A DNA stretch of 64,000 nt from Rubrivivax sp. (GTDB lineage Bacteria; Pseudomonadota; Gammaproteobacteria; Burkholderiales; Burkholderiaceae_C). Under the pieces are notes generated by a model. It was not told where the DNA came from, did not search any database, and saw nothing but the letters and a program-made list of their open reading frames with translations. The translations under genes and the position numbers were made by a program. The stretch spans positions 186,001 through 250,000 of the forward strand of contig JAHBZT010000005.1 in the NCBI GenBank assembly GCA_019635315.1. Reading direction: 5' to 3'. Below are positions 1-8,374 of the stretch, piece by piece (the first letter of the stretch is position 1; each line of letters begins with the position of its first letter).

Positions 1-401
1 ATGGCCGCCTCGTCGGCGGGCCGCGCCTCGCGCACGGTCCAGGCCGGCCCCGGCGCGTGCACCGCAGTGGCGCGCAGCGGCAGCCGGAAGGTGTGCGAGG
101 GGTCCAGGAACAGCTGCTGCGGCGACAGCGCGACGACCACATGCGGGTCGCGCACGTACATCGCCACGTCGCGCCGGCCGTCGGACTCCTGCGCCAGCGC
201 CTGCACCAGGGCCTGCGGCTCGGCGCAGGTCTGGCCCAGCAGCAGGCGGCCCCAGCCACAGTCGACGGCGACCGGGCCGCGCGCCGTGCCGTCCTCGGGC
301 GCCTCCCAGTGGCGCAACGACGAGGTCGTGCGCGGGTCCAGCGGGTCGGTGCGGTCCGACGTCTGGCCCTCGGCCAGGGCGGGGATGCGGGCGGGCGTCA
401 T
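1..401 (-). CDS. ngg: N-acetylglutaminylglutamine synthetase, N-terminal part (cut by window edge)
   Basis: Ngg builds N-acetylglutaminylglutamine, the precursor of the osmoprotectant dipeptide amide NAGGN, in the cytoplasm. Only the first 133 codons are in the window. They contain the segments DCGWGRLL, YVRDPHVV and LFLDPSHT, which I recognise from the N-terminal region of Ngg proteins; the acetyltransferase and ligase domains would lie beyond base 1. The ATG at 399-401 is preceded by a good GAGGAG ribosome site about 10 bases upstream. The gene follows asnO by 40 bases in the same direction, which is the usual asnO-ngg operon order. Family assignment is from memory and is supported mainly by the neighbour. 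Confidence 0.82.
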   Translation of the reverse strand, partial: MTPARIPALAEGQTSDRTDPLDPRTTSSLRHWEAPEDGTARGPVAVDCGWGRLLLGQTCAEPQALVQALAQESDGRRDVAMYVRDPHVVVALSPQQLFLDPSHTFRLPLRATAVHAPGPAWTVREARPADEAA

Positions 402-441
402 GCTTGTCTCCTCGTTCGGTTCGGGCGGTGCGGCCGCACCT

Positions 442-2238
442 TCACAGGCCACGCGCCTGCAGCCAGAGCTCCAGCAGCGCGACCTGCCACAGCATCGAGC
501 CGCGCAGCGGCGTCAGGTGCTGCGACGGCTGCGCGAGCAGGCGTTCGACCTCGGCCGGGCGGAACAGGCCGCGCTCGCGCGCGGCACGGCTGGCCAGCGT
601 CTGGCGCACCAGGTCCAGCACCGGGCCGTCGATGTGCTTCAGGATGGGCACCGGGAAGTAGCCCTTGGGCCGGTCGACGACCTCGCGCGGCAGCAGCCGG
701 CGCGCGATGGCCTTCAGCACGCGCTTGCCGTCGTCCGGGCGCGCCGGGTCGCCCAGCTTGTCGGCCAGCGGCAGGCGGCCGGCCAGTTCCACCAGCTCGT
801 GGTCCAGGAAGGGCACGCGCGCTTCCAGGCCCCAGGCCATGGTCATCGCGTCGACGCGCTTGACCGGGTCGTCGACGAGCATCACGGTGGTGTCCAGGTG
901 CAGCGCACGCTCGACCGCGTCGCTGCGCTTCAGCGCGGCGAAGTGGCGCTCGACGAAGTCGCCGCTCGGGTCGCCGTCACAGCGCGCCGCGGGCTCCAGC
1001 AGCGCGTCCATCTGGCCGGCGTCGCGGTCGAAGAAGGCCTCGCGGTAGGCGTCGGCGGCGCGCGTCGGCGCCACGCCGGCCAGCTTCGGGTACCAGTGGT
1101 AGCCGGCGAAGACCTCGTCGGCGCCCTGCCCGCTCTGCACCACCTTGACATGGCGCGCGACCTCGCGCGAGAGCAGCCAGAACGCCACGTTGTCGTAGCT
1201 GACCATCGGCTCGTGCATCGCGGCGATGGTGCCGGGCAGCGCGTCCATCAGCTCGCTGGTCGGCACGTGGATGCGGTGGTGGCGCGTGCCGTAGCGCTGC
1301 GCGACCAGGTCGGAATAGCGGAATTCGTCGCCGGCCTCGCCGCCGGCGCCGTCGAAGCCGATCGAGAAGGTCTGCAGGTCCTTCGCGCCCTGCTCGGCCA
1401 GCATCGCGACGATGAGGCTGGAGTCCACGCCGCCCGACAGCAGCACGCCCACCGGCACGTCGGCGACCATGCGGCGGTCGATCGCGCGGCGCAGCGCGGC
1501 CTCGACCAGCTGCTCGCGCTCGGCCGCGGGCTGCCTGGCCAGCGCCGGGTCGGCGGCCACCTGCAGCGTCCACCACGCCGAGGTCTCGCTCCGGCCGTCG
1601 CGCGCAACGCGCATCAGGTGCGCCGCCGGCAGCTTGCGCACGCCGCGCAGCAGCGTGCGCGGCGCCGGCACCACGGCGTGCCAGCTCAGGTAGTGGTGCA
1701 GCGCGGTGGTGTCGATGCCGGTGTCGATGCCGCCGCCGGCCAGCAGCGCCGGCAGCGTGGACGCGAAGCGCAGGCCGCCCGCCACCTCGGCCAGGTACAG
1801 CGGCTTGATGCCGAAGCGGTCGCGCGCCAGCACCAGGCGGCCGCTGTCGCGCTCGTGCACGGCGAAGGCGAACATGCCGTGGAAGCGCTCGACGCAGCGT
1901 TCACCCCAGGCGTGGTAGGCCTTGAGCACGACCTCGGTGTCGCCCTCGCTGACGAAGCGGTAGCCCAGCGCGCGCAGCGCCTGGCGCAGCTCGGCGTGGT
2001 TATAGATGCAGCCGTTGAAGACCAGCGTCAGCCCCAGCTCGCGGTCGACCATGGGCTGCTGCGCCTGATCCGACAGGTCGATGATCTTCAGCCGCCGGTG
2101 GGCGACCGCGAACGCGCCCTGGTGGACGAGCCCGGCGGCGTCGGGGCCGCGCGGCGCGAGCTGCTCGCCCATGCGGGCGACCGCGGCGACGTCGGCGGCG
2201 GCTTGGTCAAAGCGGAGTTCTCCGGCAAATCCACACAT
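442..2238 (-). CDS. asnO: N-acetylglutaminylglutamine amidotransferase, asparagine-synthase type
   Basis: The protein (598 aa) amidates N-acetylglutaminylglutamine to the osmolyte NAGGN, using glutamine and ATP. The start chosen is the ATG that gives Met-Cys-Gly-Phe, because Cys2 must become the N-terminal nucleophile of the class II glutaminase domain (about residues 2-210). The asparagine-synthase domain follows, with the PP-loop SGGVDSS around residues 268-274 (Asp272) and the segments GQGADEVFAGYHWYP and LEARVPFLDHELVE. The tryptophan-rich GYHWYP stretch and the linkage to ngg favour NAGGN amidotransferase over AsnB. A longer reading frame runs 19 codons upstream but would bury Cys2. Osmotic control is likely from the family, not shown by the sequence. 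Confidence 0.93.
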   Translation of the reverse strand: MCGFAGELRFDQAAADVAAVARMGEQLAPRGPDAAGLVHQGAFAVAHRRLKIIDLSDQAQQPMVDRELGLTLVFNGCIYNHAELRQALRALGYRFVSEGDTEVVLKAYHAWGERCVERFHGMFAFAVHERDSGRLVLARDRFGIKPLYLAEVAGGLRFASTLPALLAGGGIDTGIDTTALHHYLSWHAVVPAPRTLLRGVRKLPAAHLMRVARDGRSETSAWWTLQVAADPALARQPAAEREQLVEAALRRAIDRRMVADVPVGVLLSGGVDSSLIVAMLAEQGAKDLQTFSIGFDGAGGEAGDEFRYSDLVAQRYGTRHHRIHVPTSELMDALPGTIAAMHEPMVSYDNVAFWLLSREVARHVKVVQSGQGADEVFAGYHWYPKLAGVAPTRAADAYREAFFDRDAGQMDALLEPAARCDGDPSGDFVERHFAALKRSDAVERALHLDTTVMLVDDPVKRVDAMTMAWGLEARVPFLDHELVELAGRLPLADKLGDPARPDDGKRVLKAIARRLLPREVVDRPKGYFPVPILKHIDGPVLDLVRQTLASRAARERGLFRPAEVERLLAQPSQHLTPLRGSMLWQVALLELWLQARGL

Positions 2239-2390
2239 GGGATGTCGGGCCTTTCTCGGGGGTTGGCAGTGACCGGGCGCCGACCACGCGCGCACGACTC
2301 GGGGGGAGTGCGGCGCGGGCCCGGCATCCGGGGTGCAGCGGCCGGGGGGTGCGCATGGGGCGCGACCGCTGCGTCGAATGAAGAGCGAGG

Positions 2391-2419
2391 ATTATATTTG
2401 GACGCATGTATTTTGTCCA
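2391..2419 (-). promoter_or_regulatory. sigma-70-like promoter for asnO-ngg
   Basis: Read on the minus strand, TGGACA (2414-2419) is followed by exactly 17 bases and then a perfect TATAAT (2391-2396). It is an AT-rich island in very GC-rich DNA. Transcription would begin near 2384, leaving a leader of about 145 bases before asnO. The rest of the 309-base gap 2239-2547 holds that GC-rich leader and, on the plus strand, a TAGAGT element at 2507-2512 upstream of the tail-tube gene. I see no other gene there. Confidence 0.7.
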
Positions 2420-2547
2420 GCCTGGTGCGTTGCACCGGGCTGCGTGGCCGCGGCCCGGCGCCCGGCATCGCAGGGACTGGGGATGGCCCGCGCGCACCGC
2501 GGCCGCTAGAGTGCGCGGCGCTTGCCCCCGCTGCACAGGAGACCGCG

Positions 2548-2985
2548 ATGCCCAACAGCCGAGATTTCGACCACCTGTTCAACGGCCGCTTCCGGGTCGA
2601 GATCGAGGGGGTCACGCAGGGTGCCTTCACGGCCTGCGACGGGCTGGAGGCCAGCGTCGACGTCGTGCGCTTCGCCGACGGCTCGGACCGGCTGAATGGC
2701 GAACGCAAGCGCCCGGGCCGCGCGCGCTACGCCAACATCGTGCTGCGCCGCGGCGTGGTGATGACGACCGAGCTGTGGCAGTGGTTCAAGGCCGTCACCG
2801 ACGGACGTGTCGAGCGCAAGTCCGGCTCGATCATCGTCTGCGGCGACGACGGCGAGGAGCTCTACCGCTACAACTTCTTCGAGGGCTGGCCGTGCCGCTG
2901 GAAGAGCCTGGTGCTGCGCACCGACGAGCCGGGTGCGCTGGTCGAGGAACTCGAGATCGCGATCGAGAAGTTCGAGCGCGGCTGA
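2548..2985 (+). CDS. Phage tail-tube family protein (T4 gp19-like)
   Basis: The protein has 145 residues, the usual size of the T4 gp19-like tail-tube family found in contractile phage tails and extracellular injection systems. The N-terminal RFRVEIEGV segment followed by F-x-A-C-D-G-L-E is typical of the fold; the middle has YANIVLRRGV and LWQWF, and the end has an acidic-basic amphipathic strand (ELEIAIEKFERG). The ATG at 2548 has CAGGAG about 8 bases upstream. Only the next gene, a lamin-tail-domain protein, lies in the same operon; no sheath, baseplate or ATPase gene is nearby. It could be a domesticated tube protein or a remnant of an injection system. Confidence 0.8.
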   Translation: MPNSRDFDHLFNGRFRVEIEGVTQGAFTACDGLEASVDVVRFADGSDRLNGERKRPGRARYANIVLRRGVVMTTELWQWFKAVTDGRVERKSGSIIVCGDDGEELYRYNFFEGWPCRWKSLVLRTDEPGALVEELEIAIEKFERG

Positions 2986-3004
2986 CCGTGGCCGCGGCGA
3001 CGGC

Positions 3005-3937
3005 ATGAACCTCGGCGTTCTCGAGGCCCAGCTGCTGCGCACGCTGGGCCCGCTGCTGCGCGGCGGGCCGGTGCTGCACGCCGGGCCCCTGGTGCCCGGC
3101 GCGGCCAGCGGACTGCGGCCCGAGGTCTACGTGCATGCGCAGCGCTTCGACGACCACGGCGGCGTGACGGCCGACGGCGCCGCGGTCGCGCCGCAGCCCT
3201 GGGCGCAGGGCGCGCAGGCTGCCGGCGAGGTCCAGGCGCGGCCCGCCCATGTCACGCTGCAGCTGCACTGCGTGTGCGGGGCGCATGCGCAGGCGCAGTC
3301 GCTGGCGGCGCTGGTGGCCGCGCCGGCGCTGCTGGCCTTGCGCACGCTGCGCGAAGCCACGCTGTCCGACCCGGCCGAGCCCTGGCTGCGCCTGGTCTTC
3401 GCCGAGCATCACGCGGTGCTGGCCGGCGTCGAGTCGAGGACGCTGCTGCACGAAGGCGTCGTGCTGCACGTGGTCACGCTGACGCTGCGCCTGGACGGCT
3501 TCCTGCACCTGCGGCTGGCGCAGCCCGGCGGGCTGCCGCGGCGGCCGGCCTATGCGGCCGCGACCCCGCAGATGGACGTGGTCTTCGATCCCGACGGTCC
3601 CGACCTGGCGCGCGAGCATGTGCGTCTGACGAATGACACCGGCGCCGCGCTGGACCTGGGCGGCTGGACGCTGCAGGACGCCGCGGCGCGGCCGCACCGC
3701 TACACCTTCCAGGCGCCGACGCTGCTACCCGCCGGCGCCACGCTGCGGCTGTGGACCGGCCGCGGCAGCGACGGCCCGGGCGACCGCTACTGGGGGCGCC
3801 GGCAGGCGGTGTGGAACAACACCGGCGACGTGGCCCTGCTGCTCGACCCCGACGGCGTCGAGCGGGCGCGCTTCGTCTGCGAGCCGGGTCGCCAGGCCAC
3901 GATCCGGCCAAGGCGCAAGCAGGCGCGATCGCGCTGA
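3005..3937 (+). CDS. Lamin-tail-domain protein linked to tail-tube gene
   Basis: The product has 310 residues. Residues about 185-300 form a lamin-tail (LTD) domain: VRLTNDTGAALDLGGWTL, then a loop, LPAGATLRLWTGRG, a WNN motif and a final beta strand, the immunoglobulin-like pattern of bacterial LTD proteins that are usually cell-surface or secreted. The first 185 residues are not assigned; they are rich in beta-prone and hydrophobic segments, with no obvious signal peptide or membrane helix. The C terminus is strongly basic (RPRRKQARSR). The gene starts 19 bases after the tail-tube gene and is probably co-transcribed. Its role may be a tail-tip or surface-adhesion partner, but this is inference. 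Confidence 0.72.
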   Translation: MNLGVLEAQLLRTLGPLLRGGPVLHAGPLVPGAASGLRPEVYVHAQRFDDHGGVTADGAAVAPQPWAQGAQAAGEVQARPAHVTLQLHCVCGAHAQAQSLAALVAAPALLALRTLREATLSDPAEPWLRLVFAEHHAVLAGVESRTLLHEGVVLHVVTLTLRLDGFLHLRLAQPGGLPRRPAYAAATPQMDVVFDPDGPDLAREHVRLTNDTGAALDLGGWTLQDAAARPHRYTFQAPTLLPAGATLRLWTGRGSDGPGDRYWGRRQAVWNNTGDVALLLDPDGVERARFVCEPGRQATIRPRRKQARSR

Positions 3938-3957
3938 GCCCGCCGGCCGCGCGGCGG

Positions 3958-4176
3958 CTACATGCTGCGCCGGTACTGCCCGCCGACCTCGAACAGCGCG
4001 TTCGTGATCTGGCCCAGCGAGCACACGCGCACCGCATCCATCAGCACCGCGAAGACATTGCCGTTGTCGATCACCGCCTGCTGAAGCCGCTGCAGCATCG
4101 CCGGGGCCTCGGCGGCATGGCGGGCGTGGAAGGCGTGCAGGCGCTGCAGCTGGCTGCGCTTCTCGTCCTCGGTACT
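3958..4176 (-). pseudogene. Duplicated 3' end of icmF (remnant)
   Basis: These 219 bases repeat the last 73 codons of icmF, stop codon included, in the same orientation. By eye there are about 12 mismatches against 4879-5097, and several change amino acids (KR for KK, HAF for QDF, N for S near the end). Upstream of codon Ser-Thr-Glu-Asp-Glu the similarity stops abruptly. There is no start codon and no catalytic domain, so it is a dead fragment. It lies beyond the parDE-type genes as seen from icmF, so the toxin-antitoxin pair is bracketed by the two copies. Confidence 0.93.
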
Positions 4177-4259
4177 ATTGGCGGCATGCAACCCCGGCAC
4201 CATGAGCTCCGCGCGCGTGTCGGCTTCGCTGCAACCGGGCACCGGCATCGACAGAGCGT

Positions 4260-4580
4260 TCAAGGCTCGTCGGCAGTCAGAATGCTGCCGATGTCCTGCC
4301 GTTCGCCCAAGAGACGCACGACGTCGAGGTGATCGTCGTGCTCGAAGTACATCCACAAGGCAGGAAAGCGATCCAGCCGCCACGCCCGCAGCGGCGGCCG
4401 CTCCCCGTCGCGCGCCCACCGCGTCGAACCGATGCCGGGCTGTCGCTCCAGCGTGGCCAAAGCGCTGAGCGCGTCGTCGACGGCACGCTGCCCGAGCGCA
4501 TTGCCGCCGACCTCGGCGTAGTACTGACCCAGGTCCTCGAGGTCGGCCTTGGCCAGCACACGCAACCGGGCTGGCTTCAC
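4260..4580 (-). CDS. RelE/ParE-type toxin
   Basis: The protein has 106 residues, the normal length of RelE/ParE-superfamily toxins. The N-terminal LRVLAKADLEDLGQYYAEVGG matches the conserved beta-strand then helix of ParE, followed by the GIGSTRW and WRLDRFPALWMYFEHDD core and a C-terminal VVRLLGERQDI, the usual final strand and helix. ParE-like members poison DNA gyrase and RelE-like members cleave mRNA; this sequence looks closer to ParE. The start overlaps the upstream antitoxin gene by four bases (ATGA), indicating coupled translation. The pair sits between the icmF stop codon and a copied icmF end. Confidence 0.85.
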   Translation of the reverse strand: MKPARLRVLAKADLEDLGQYYAEVGGNALGQRAVDDALSALATLERQPGIGSTRWARDGERPPLRAWRLDRFPALWMYFEHDDHLDVVRLLGERQDIGSILTADEP

Positions 4581-4831
4581 CGGTGCGAGGACGCGATCCG
4601 CTGGCGAATGCCCTCTATCTCGACTTCCGACAAGGGCGTTGCCACCCCTGAGGCAAGGCCATCGTCGACCAGCTCGCGGATGTGCCGGGCCGCATGCAGC
4701 TCGCGGTCGCGCCGCACCAGTTCGCGCAGGTAGTCTTCCGCGCTTGCATACTCGCCCCGCGTTACGCGCTCGCGCACATAGCCGCCCAGCGGCTCGGGTA
4801 GTTCGATGCTGACGGTGGTAGACGTGTCCAT
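4577..4831 (-). CDS. ParD-type antitoxin (ribbon-helix-helix)
   Basis: The protein has 84 residues. The N-terminal TVSIELPEPLGGYVRERV segment is the ribbon and first helix of a ParD/CopG-type DNA-binding fold, followed by GEYASAEDYLRELVRRDRE, the signature second part of ParD antitoxins, and a C-terminal toxin-binding region. The start at 4829-4831 was preferred over one 15 bases upstream because the ribbon-helix-helix then sits at the normal distance from the N terminus. Only about 47 bases separate it from the icmF stop codon, so its promoter and auto-operator must be very compact or lie in the icmF end. Confidence 0.85.
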   Translation of the reverse strand: MDTSTTVSIELPEPLGGYVRERVTRGEYASAEDYLRELVRRDRELHAARHIRELVDDGLASGVATPLSEVEIEGIRQRIASSHR

Positions 4832-4878
4832 GGCCGATCCTCGCACGGGTCGCTCAGTCTACCGTGCAGCAGCGCCCG

Positions 4879-5097
4879 CTACATGCTGCGCCGGTACTGC
4901 CCGCCGACCTCGAACAGCGCGCTGGTGATCTGGCCCAGCGAGCACACGCGCACGGCGTCCATCAGCACCGCGAAGACATTGCCGTTGTCGATCACCGCCT
5001 GCTGCAGCCGCTGCAGCATCGCCGGTGCCTCGGCGGCATGGCGGGCGTGGAAGTCCTGCAGGCGCTGCAGCTGGCTCTTCTTCTCGTCCTCGGTGCT
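4879..5097 (-). repeat. Direct repeat: 3' end of icmF, intact copy
   Basis: This is the in-gene partner of the copy at 3958-4176, spaced by 921 bases and about 95 percent identical by eye. Both read in the same direction and both end in the same stop codon. Confidence 0.93.
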
Positions 5098-8000
5098 GCG
5101 CGCCAGCTCGATGTGCTCGGGCACCGGGTCGCCGTGCGGGTTGCGGAAGGTATTGACGCCGATGATCGGGTGCTCGCCGGTGTGCTTGAGCATCTCGTAG
5201 TGCATGCTCTCTTCCTGGATCTTGCCGCGCTGGTAGCCGGTCTCCATCGCGCCGAGCACGCCGCCGCGCTCGGCGATGCGCTCGAATTCGGCCAGCACCG
5301 CCTCCTCGACCAGCTCGGTCAGCTCTTCGACGACGAACGCGCCCTGGTTGGGGTTCTCGTTCTTCGCCAGGCCCCACTCGCGGTTGATGATGAGCTGGAT
5401 CGCCATCGCGCGGCGCACGCTCTCCTCGGTCGGCGTCGTGATGGCCTCGTCGTAGGCGTTGGTGTGCAGGCTGTTGCAGTTGTCGTAGATCGCGATCAGC
5501 GCCTGCAGCGTGGTGCGGATGTCGTTGAAGGCGATCTCCTGCGCGTGCAGGCTGCGGCCGCTGGTCTGGATGTGGTACTTGAGCTTCTGGCTGCGCTCGT
5601 TGGCGCCGTAGCGGTCGCGCATCGCCACCGCCCAGATGCGGCGCGCCACGCGGCCGAGCACCGTGTACTCCGGGTCCATGCCGTTGCTGAAGAAGAAGCT
5701 GAGATTCGGCGCGAAATCGTCGATGTGCATGCCGCGCGCCAGGTACGCTTCCACGAAGGTGAAGCCGTTGGACAGCGTGAACGCGAGCTGGCTGATCGGG
5801 TTGGCCCCGGCCTCGGCGATGTGGTAGCCGCTGATCGACACGCTGTAGAAGTTGCGCACGTCGTGGTGCACGAACCACTCGGCGATGTCGCCCATCACCT
5901 TCAGGCTGAACTCGGTACTGAAGATACAGGTGTTCTGGCCCTGGTCCTCCTTCAGGATGTCGGCCTGCACGGTGCCGCGCACGTTGGCCAGCGTCCAGGC
6001 GCGGATCTTGGCCGCCTCGTCGTCGGTCGGTTCGCGGCCGTTGTCGGCCCTGAACTTGTCGATGTTCTGGTCGATGGCGGTATTCATGAACATCGCCAGG
6101 ATCGTCGGCGCCGGGCCGTTGATCGTCATCGACACGCTGGTGTTGGGCGCCGTCAGGTCGAAGCCCGAGTACAGCACGTTCATGTCGTCCAGCGTCGCGA
6201 TGCTGACGCCGCTGTTGCCCACCTTGCCATAGATGTCGGGCCGCAGGTCGGGGTCGTTGCCGTACAGCGTGACGCTGTCGAAGGCCGTGGACAGCCGCTT
6301 GGCCGGCATGCCCGCGGAGAGCAGCTTGAAGCGCCGGTTGGTGCGGAAGGCGTCGCCTTCGCCGGCGAACATGCGCGTCGGGTCCTCGTTCTCGCGCTTG
6401 AACGCGAAGGTGCCGGCGGTGTAGGGGAAGCTGCCCGGCACGTTCTCCAGCAGCATCCACTTCAGCAGTTCGCCGTGGCACTCGTATTGCGGCAGCGCGA
6501 CCTTGCGGATCTTGTTGCCCGACAGCGTGGTGTGCGTCAGCGCGGTGCGGATCTCCCTGTCGCGGATCTTCACGACATATTCGTCGCCGGCATAGGCCTT
6601 GACCATGTCCGGCCACATCGCGAGCAGCTTCTTCGCCGCCGGGTCCAGCCTGGCCTCGCGCTGCGCCGCGAGGTCGCTGACCGCCTCCACCGCGCGGTGA
6701 CGCTCGGGCTTGTCGGTCTGCAGCATCGCGGCGCTGGCACGCAGCTGCTGCACCTCGCGCGCCAGCCGCGCCTGCTCGCGCGCGCGCCGCTTGTAGCCAC
6801 GCACCGTGTCGGCGATGTCGGCCAAGTAGCGCACGCGCGCCGCCGGCACCACCGGCGTCTGGTGCGTGCTGTGGCGCGTGGTCACCTTCGGCAGGCGGCC
6901 CTCCTGCAGCGGCAGGCCCAGCGCCGCCAGCCGCGGCGCCAGCGCCTGGTACAGCGCGGTCACGCCGTCGTCGTTGAAGCGGCTGGCCATGGTGCCGAAG
7001 ACCGGCATGTCCTGCGGCCGCTGGCCGAAGGCCTCCTTGTTGCGCTGCACCTGCTTGGCCACGTCGCGCAGCGCGTCGGCCGCGCCCTTGCGGTCGAACT
7101 TGTTGATGGCCACGAACTCGGCGAAGTCCAGCATGTCGATCTTCTCGAGCTGGCTGGCGGCGCCGAATTCCGGCGTCATCACGTACATCGGCACGTCGAC
7201 CAGCGGCACGATGGCCGCGTCGCCCTGGCCGATGCCCGAGGTCTCGACGACGATCAGGTCGAAGCCGGCGGCCTTGCACGCGGCCAGCACGTCGGGCAGG
7301 GCCTGGCTGATCTCGCTGCCGAAGTCGCGCGTGGCGAGCGAGCGCATGAACACGCGCGGCCCCTGGCTCCACGGCGAGATCGCATTCATGCGGATGCGGT
7401 CGCCGAGCAGCGCGCCGCCGCTCTTGCGCCGGCTGGGGTCGATGCTGACGACGGCCACGCGCAGGCGGTCGTCCTGGTCCAGGCGCAGGCGGCGGATCAG
7501 CTCGTCGGTGAGGCTGCTCTTGCCGGCGCCGCCGGTGCCGGTGATGCCGAGCACGGGAATCGTCCTGGCCGATGCGGCCTCGGCCAGCGCGGCCCTGAAG
7601 CCGGCATCGGCGGCACCGTTCTCCAGCGCGGTGATGGCCTGCGCCAGCGCGCGCCAGGCGGCCTCGGTGTGGCCCTGCAGCGCGGCGACGTCCTTCGGCG
7701 CATGCGCCGACAGGTCCTCGTCGCAGCGCATCACCATCTCGCCGATCATGCCCTGCAGGCCCATGCGCTGGCCGTCCTCGGGGCTGTAGATGCGCGCAAC
7801 GCCGTAGTCCTGCAGCTCGCGGATCTCGGCCGGCACGATGACGCCGCCGCCGCCGCCGAAGACCTTCACGTGGGCGCCGCCGCGCTGGCGCAGCAGGTCG
7901 ACCATGTACTTGAAATACTCGACATGGCCGCCCTGGTAGCTGCTGACCGCGATGCCCTGCACGTCCTCCTGCAGCGCCGCGGTGACGACCTCGTCCACCG

Positions 8001-8172
8001 AGCGGTTGTGGCCCAGGTGGATCACCTCCGCGCCCATGCCCTGCAGGATGCGGCGCATGATGTTGATCGCCGCGTCGTGGCCGTCGAACAGGCTCGCGGC
8101 GGTGACGAAGCGCACCTTGTGCGTGGGTCGGTAGTCGGCCAGGGCCTTGTACTCGGCGGACAGCTCGGTCAT
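4879..8172 (-). CDS. icmF: Fused isobutyryl-CoA mutase (B12-dependent)
   Basis: IcmF (1097 aa) interconverts isobutyryl-CoA and butyryl-CoA with adenosylcobalamin and carries its own GTPase chaperone. Domains in order: B12-binding domain with the D-G-H motif at Asp30-His32; a MeaB-like G domain with P-loop GTGGAGKSS (Lys218), ETSGIGQGD and NKFDRKG; a linker; and the TIM-barrel mutase domain from about residue 560, including [24 protein letters not shown] and FIEAYLARG-like segments. Length and order fit the Cupriavidus-type IcmF rather than methylmalonyl-CoA mutase. It is monocistronic. A perfect 20-base palindrome lies 46 bases before the start, suggesting control by a MerR-type acyl-CoA catabolism regulator. 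Confidence 0.95.
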   Translation of the reverse strand: MTELSAEYKALADYRPTHKVRFVTAASLFDGHDAAINIMRRILQGMGAEVIHLGHNRSVDEVVTAALQEDVQGIAVSSYQGGHVEYFKYMVDLLRQRGGAHVKVFGGGGGVIVPAEIRELQDYGVARIYSPEDGQRMGLQGMIGEMVMRCDEDLSAHAPKDVAALQGHTEAAWRALAQAITALENGAADAGFRAALAEAASARTIPVLGITGTGGAGKSSLTDELIRRLRLDQDDRLRVAVVSIDPSRRKSGGALLGDRIRMNAISPWSQGPRVFMRSLATRDFGSEISQALPDVLAACKAAGFDLIVVETSGIGQGDAAIVPLVDVPMYVMTPEFGAASQLEKIDMLDFAEFVAINKFDRKGAADALRDVAKQVQRNKEAFGQRPQDMPVFGTMASRFNDDGVTALYQALAPRLAALGLPLQEGRLPKVTTRHSTHQTPVVPAARVRYLADIADTVRGYKRRAREQARLAREVQQLRASAAMLQTDKPERHRAVEAVSDLAAQREARLDPAAKKLLAMWPDMVKAYAGDEYVVKIRDREIRTALTHTTLSGNKIRKVALPQYECHGELLKWMLLENVPGSFPYTAGTFAFKRENEDPTRMFAGEGDAFRTNRRFKLLSAGMPAKRLSTAFDSVTLYGNDPDLRPDIYGKVGNSGVSIATLDDMNVLYSGFDLTAPNTSVSMTINGPAPTILAMFMNTAIDQNIDKFRADNGREPTDDEAAKIRAWTLANVRGTVQADILKEDQGQNTCIFSTEFSLKVMGDIAEWFVHHDVRNFYSVSISGYHIAEAGANPISQLAFTLSNGFTFVEAYLARGMHIDDFAPNLSFFFSNGMDPEYTVLGRVARRIWAVAMRDRYGANERSQKLKYHIQTSGRSLHAQEIAFNDIRTTLQALIAIYDNCNSLHTNAYDEAITTPTEESVRRAMAIQLIINREWGLAKNENPNQGAFVVEELTELVEEAVLAEFERIAERGGVLGAMETGYQRGKIQEESMHYEMLKHTGEHPIIGVNTFRNPHGDPVPEHIELARSTEDEKKSQLQRLQDFHARHAAEAPAMLQRLQQAVIDNGNVFAVLMDAVRVCSLGQITSALFEVGGQYRRSM

Positions 8173-8217
8173 GGCGGCAGCGCTCGCGGCGGTGGGTGGC
8201 GGGAGGTCGGCGGCGGC

Positions 8218-8237
8218 TGACGTTTACGTAAACGTCA
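8218..8237. promoter_or_regulatory. 20-bp palindromic operator upstream of icmF
   Basis: The sequence TGACGTTTACGTAAACGTCA is a perfect 20-base palindrome. TTTACGTAAA-type sites are what I recall for LiuR, the MerR-family regulator of branched-chain amino acid and acyl-CoA catabolism in proteobacteria, and icmF is a sensible target. It lies between the divergent icmF and coaX genes, nearer icmF. The regulator gene itself is not in the window. Confidence 0.75.
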
Positions 8238-8374
8238 ACCGTGGATCATGCCATGCCCTCCGGCGCCGCGGGGCGCGTCCGGCGCGCAGGGCCCGGCGTC
8301 ATGGTATTCCCCGAAGGCCGGCCACCGCGGCGCCGCGGCTGCTAGTCTCGCGCCGGCCCCATGCCCGCAGCGCC

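Noticed and set aside
1-2547. A very long plus-strand open frame running into the tail-tube gene
   Set aside because: It lies opposite ngg and asnO, whose families are clear, and its translation is low-complexity and rich in Arg, Ala and Gln. It is a by-product of high GC; the real gene begins at 2548.
4864-8220. Plus-strand open frame of more than 1100 codons opposite icmF
   Set aside because: Antisense mirror of a well-conserved gene, with His/Val/Arg-rich translation and no family features.
8173-8374. Possible cobalamin riboswitch before the B12-dependent icmF
   Set aside because: No B12-box-like sequence or expected fold was visible in the 202-base divergent region; only the palindrome stands out.
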